Below, one piece after another: positions 5,609-6,573 of a stretch of DNA of 6,573 bases. The stretch is from the NCBI GenBank assembly GCA_018897875.1, contig JAHIKF010000304.1, forward strand, positions 1 through 6,573, read 5' to 3'. Position numbers and translations under genes: made by a program. The DNA comes from Pseudomonadota bacterium (GTDB taxonomy: Bacteria > Desulfobacterota > Desulfobaccia > Desulfobaccales > 0-14-0-80-60-11). Positions within the stretch are counted from its first letter, which is position 1; every line of letters starts with the position of its first letter. Under the pieces are notes generated by a model. It did no database searches. It had not been told where the DNA came from and saw only the letters and a list, made by a program, of their open reading frames with translations.

Positions 5609-5627
5609 CCTGCATAAATTAGCCGCC

Positions 5628-6098
5628 TCACTGCCACCTCACCCGGTTCCCCGCCTTGATCCCGTGCCGGTCGGCAAATCCGCCGGGCACTTCCAGGACA
5701 TGGGTCACCCGCACCGCCGAGCTCAGATTACCCGGGTAGGTTGGCGGTACGTTCCGGGTGATGCCAGCTACCCGCCCGTCGCTGATCCAGATGAGGTCCA
5801 GGGGAATGCGCATCCTCCGCATGCAAAAGGTCTGCACCTCCCTCGCCGGCATAAAGAAGAGCATCCCCCGGCCCTCGGGCAACTCCCGCCGGTCACTCAG
5901 GCCCAGGTAAAGCCGTTCCGGGGTCCGCACCGCTTCGGCCTGCACCGTGACCTTCCCCACGGTCACCCTGACCCAGGGGTTGCCGTGTTCCGAGACTTCC
6001 TGCCCCCCGTCCCCCCCCTCCCCTCCGGCCAGCCCGGCCAGGGCGGCCAGGAGCAGCCCGGCCATCACCCAGGCGCTCAGGTTGCGACTCACTCTCAT
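5628..6098 (-). CDS. exported DUF192 family protein
   Basis: 156 residues. The N-terminus is a signal peptide: MRVSR, a hydrophobic run to about residue 24 (LSAWVMAGLLLAALAGLAG, 7-25), then a Gly/Glu-rich linker; there is no lipobox Cys, so the product is probably periplasmic. Residues about 42-156 form the DUF192 domain, with YLGLSDRRELPEGRGMLFFM (64-83), FCMRRMRIPLDLIWI (91-105) and VTHVLEVPGGFADRHGIKAG (131-150). Family function is not established. In the central motif the usual FWM reads FCM. Two adjacent ATGs are possible (6101 and 6098); the second is preferred because GAGG is five bases before it and only two before the first. Monocistronic as far as the window shows, with a palindromic repeat after the stop. 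Confidence 0.88.
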   Translation of the reverse strand: MRVSRNLSAWVMAGLLLAALAGLAGGEGGDGGQEVSEHGNPWVRVTVGKVTVQAEAVRTPERLYLGLSDRRELPEGRGMLFFMPAREVQTFCMRRMRIPLDLIWISDGRVAGITRNVPPTYPGNLSSAVRVTHVLEVPGGFADRHGIKAGNRVRWQ

Positions 6099-6144
6099 CA
6101 TCTCCTCTCATACGAAGTTGCAGTCAAAAGACATTGAATATTCA

Positions 6145-6225
6145 TGTCATTCTGAACGGAGCGCCGCGGATAGAAGAATCTCGGCGGCTCAAAAAGAGAG
6201 ATTCTTCACTGCGCTCAGAATGACA
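6145..6225. repeat. 81-bp TGTCATTCTGA inverted-repeat element
   Basis: The left end TGTCATTCTGA (6145-6155) is inverted at the right end TCAGAATGACA (6215-6225). A second paired block, GAAGAATCTC (6173-6182) with GAGATTCTTC (6198-6207), lies inside. The left half carries about ten extra bases relative to the right. This is a widespread bacterial intergenic repeat type that is often mistranslated as CHSERSEES. It sits 47 bases upstream of the DUF192 start, so it may lie in that gene's promoter region. Confidence 0.8.
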
Positions 6226-6530
6226 AATAATAGTCTTGTAATTACTTTTTGGTATCACGCGGCCCCACGGGCTCGCCTCGATTCTTAAAGCCGCGGACTC
6301 CAGGCCGCCCTTGCCCGCTCCCGCCTCTACCATACCCCATGTCGGGGTGCCGTCCCAAGAACTCTTTGGGGATCAGACGCGGGCATGGGCCGGCCCGGTG
6401 CGCCTGGCCCCGGCGTTTACCTGGGAACGGCGCCCCGGGAAAAACCCTGGAAATCGCCGGCCCCTGTGCTATAGTGTTTGGCGAAAAGGGCCACAGGCTC
6501 ATGGCTGACTGTTCCGAAAAGTCTTCCGTA
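6226..6530. other. 305 bases with no supported gene
   Basis: GC-rich sequence with short open frames in several directions, none with a ribosome site plus recognisable protein features. The only item of note is an extended -10-like site at 6467-6475. A gene outside the right edge may have its upstream region here. Confidence 0.5.
6447..6475 (+). promoter_or_regulatory. possible extended -10 promoter, rightward
   Basis: TGCTATAGT (6467-6475) matches an extended -10 element (TGnTATAnT). The -35 position (CTGGAA, 6447-6452) matches only three of six bases. It would transcribe out of the window to the right. Confidence 0.25.
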
Positions 6531-6570
6531 GGGTGCGTCTTACGCACCACTGGCGGGCGGGACGCCCGCC
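6531..6570. repeat. two tandem palindromes at the right edge
   Basis: GGTGCGT-CTT-ACGCACC (6532-6548) is followed after three bases by GGCGGGCG-GGA-CGCCCGCC (6552-6570). The first is preceded by GTAG and is 18 of 21 identical to 3020-3040. The second resembles the 3374-3390 palindrome in its GGCGGGC arm. The cluster may continue beyond the window. Confidence 0.7.
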
Positions 6571-6573
6571 TGC

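Noticed and set aside
4765..5622. 285-residue plus-strand frame opposite ahbB
   Set aside because: It is antisense to a gene with clear family motifs, is rich in Pro, Arg and Gly as shadows of GC-rich genes are, and runs through the 5517-5608 repeat.
6242..6550. 102-residue minus-strand frame
   Set aside because: It starts in the right-edge palindromes, is rich in Gly, Pro and Arg, and shows no domain or ribosome site.
6501..6573. Plus-strand frame starting at 6501 and open to the right edge
   Set aside because: It reads through both right-edge palindromes and has only a distant, weak ribosome site. The promoter-like site upstream keeps it possible, but it is not supportable as a gene.

Overview
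The window is about 6.6 kb of fairly GC-rich bacterial chromosome. Six protein-coding genes are supported, all on the minus strand, separated by unusually long intergenic stretches full of palindromic repeats. The gene content points to an anaerobe of the Desulfobacterota (sulfate-reducer relatives, possibly Desulfobaccales-like). The evidence is a siroheme decarboxylase subunit (AhbB) beside glutamate-1-semialdehyde aminomutase (HemL), an OFA-type major facilitator transporter, and dispersed repeats of kinds I associate with delta-proteobacterial genomes. The lineage is inferred from this content; there is no rRNA or other marker here.

Layout, left to right. Positions 1-81 hold the first 27 codons of an unidentified gene that runs off the left edge, with a good sigma-70 promoter just upstream (100-129). 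Positions 283-939 encode a small membrane protein of the site-2 protease (M50) fold in which the zinc-binding residues are replaced, so it looks like a pseudoprotease. Positions 1169-2455 encode a 12-helix OFA-family MFS transporter. Its upstream region carries a sigma-54-like site, an alternative sigma-70 promoter and a near-perfect 28-bp dyad. Positions 2456-3408 contain no convincing gene but hold several palindromic repeats and a GC-rich block able to fold. Positions 3409-4698 (hemL) and 4828-5319 (ahbB) form a probable two-gene unit read ahbB then hemL, from a promoter at 5344-5372. Positions 5628-6098 encode an exported DUF192 protein. Positions 6099-6573 hold repeats and no supported gene.

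How the genes fit together. HemL makes 5-aminolevulinate, the first committed tetrapyrrole precursor. AhbB is half of the enzyme that decarboxylates siroheme to didecarboxysiroheme in the alternative (siroheme-dependent) haem pathway of sulfate reducers. An early and a late step therefore share one transcription unit. The partner subunit AhbA is not in the window. The transporter, the M50-like protein and the DUF192 protein have no evident pathway link to haem synthesis.

The observations most worth following up are the M50 homologue that has lost all its recognisable zinc ligands, the candidate operator and sigma-54 promoter of the transporter gene, and a repeat end of 18 identical bases shared by two loci 2.4 kb apart.
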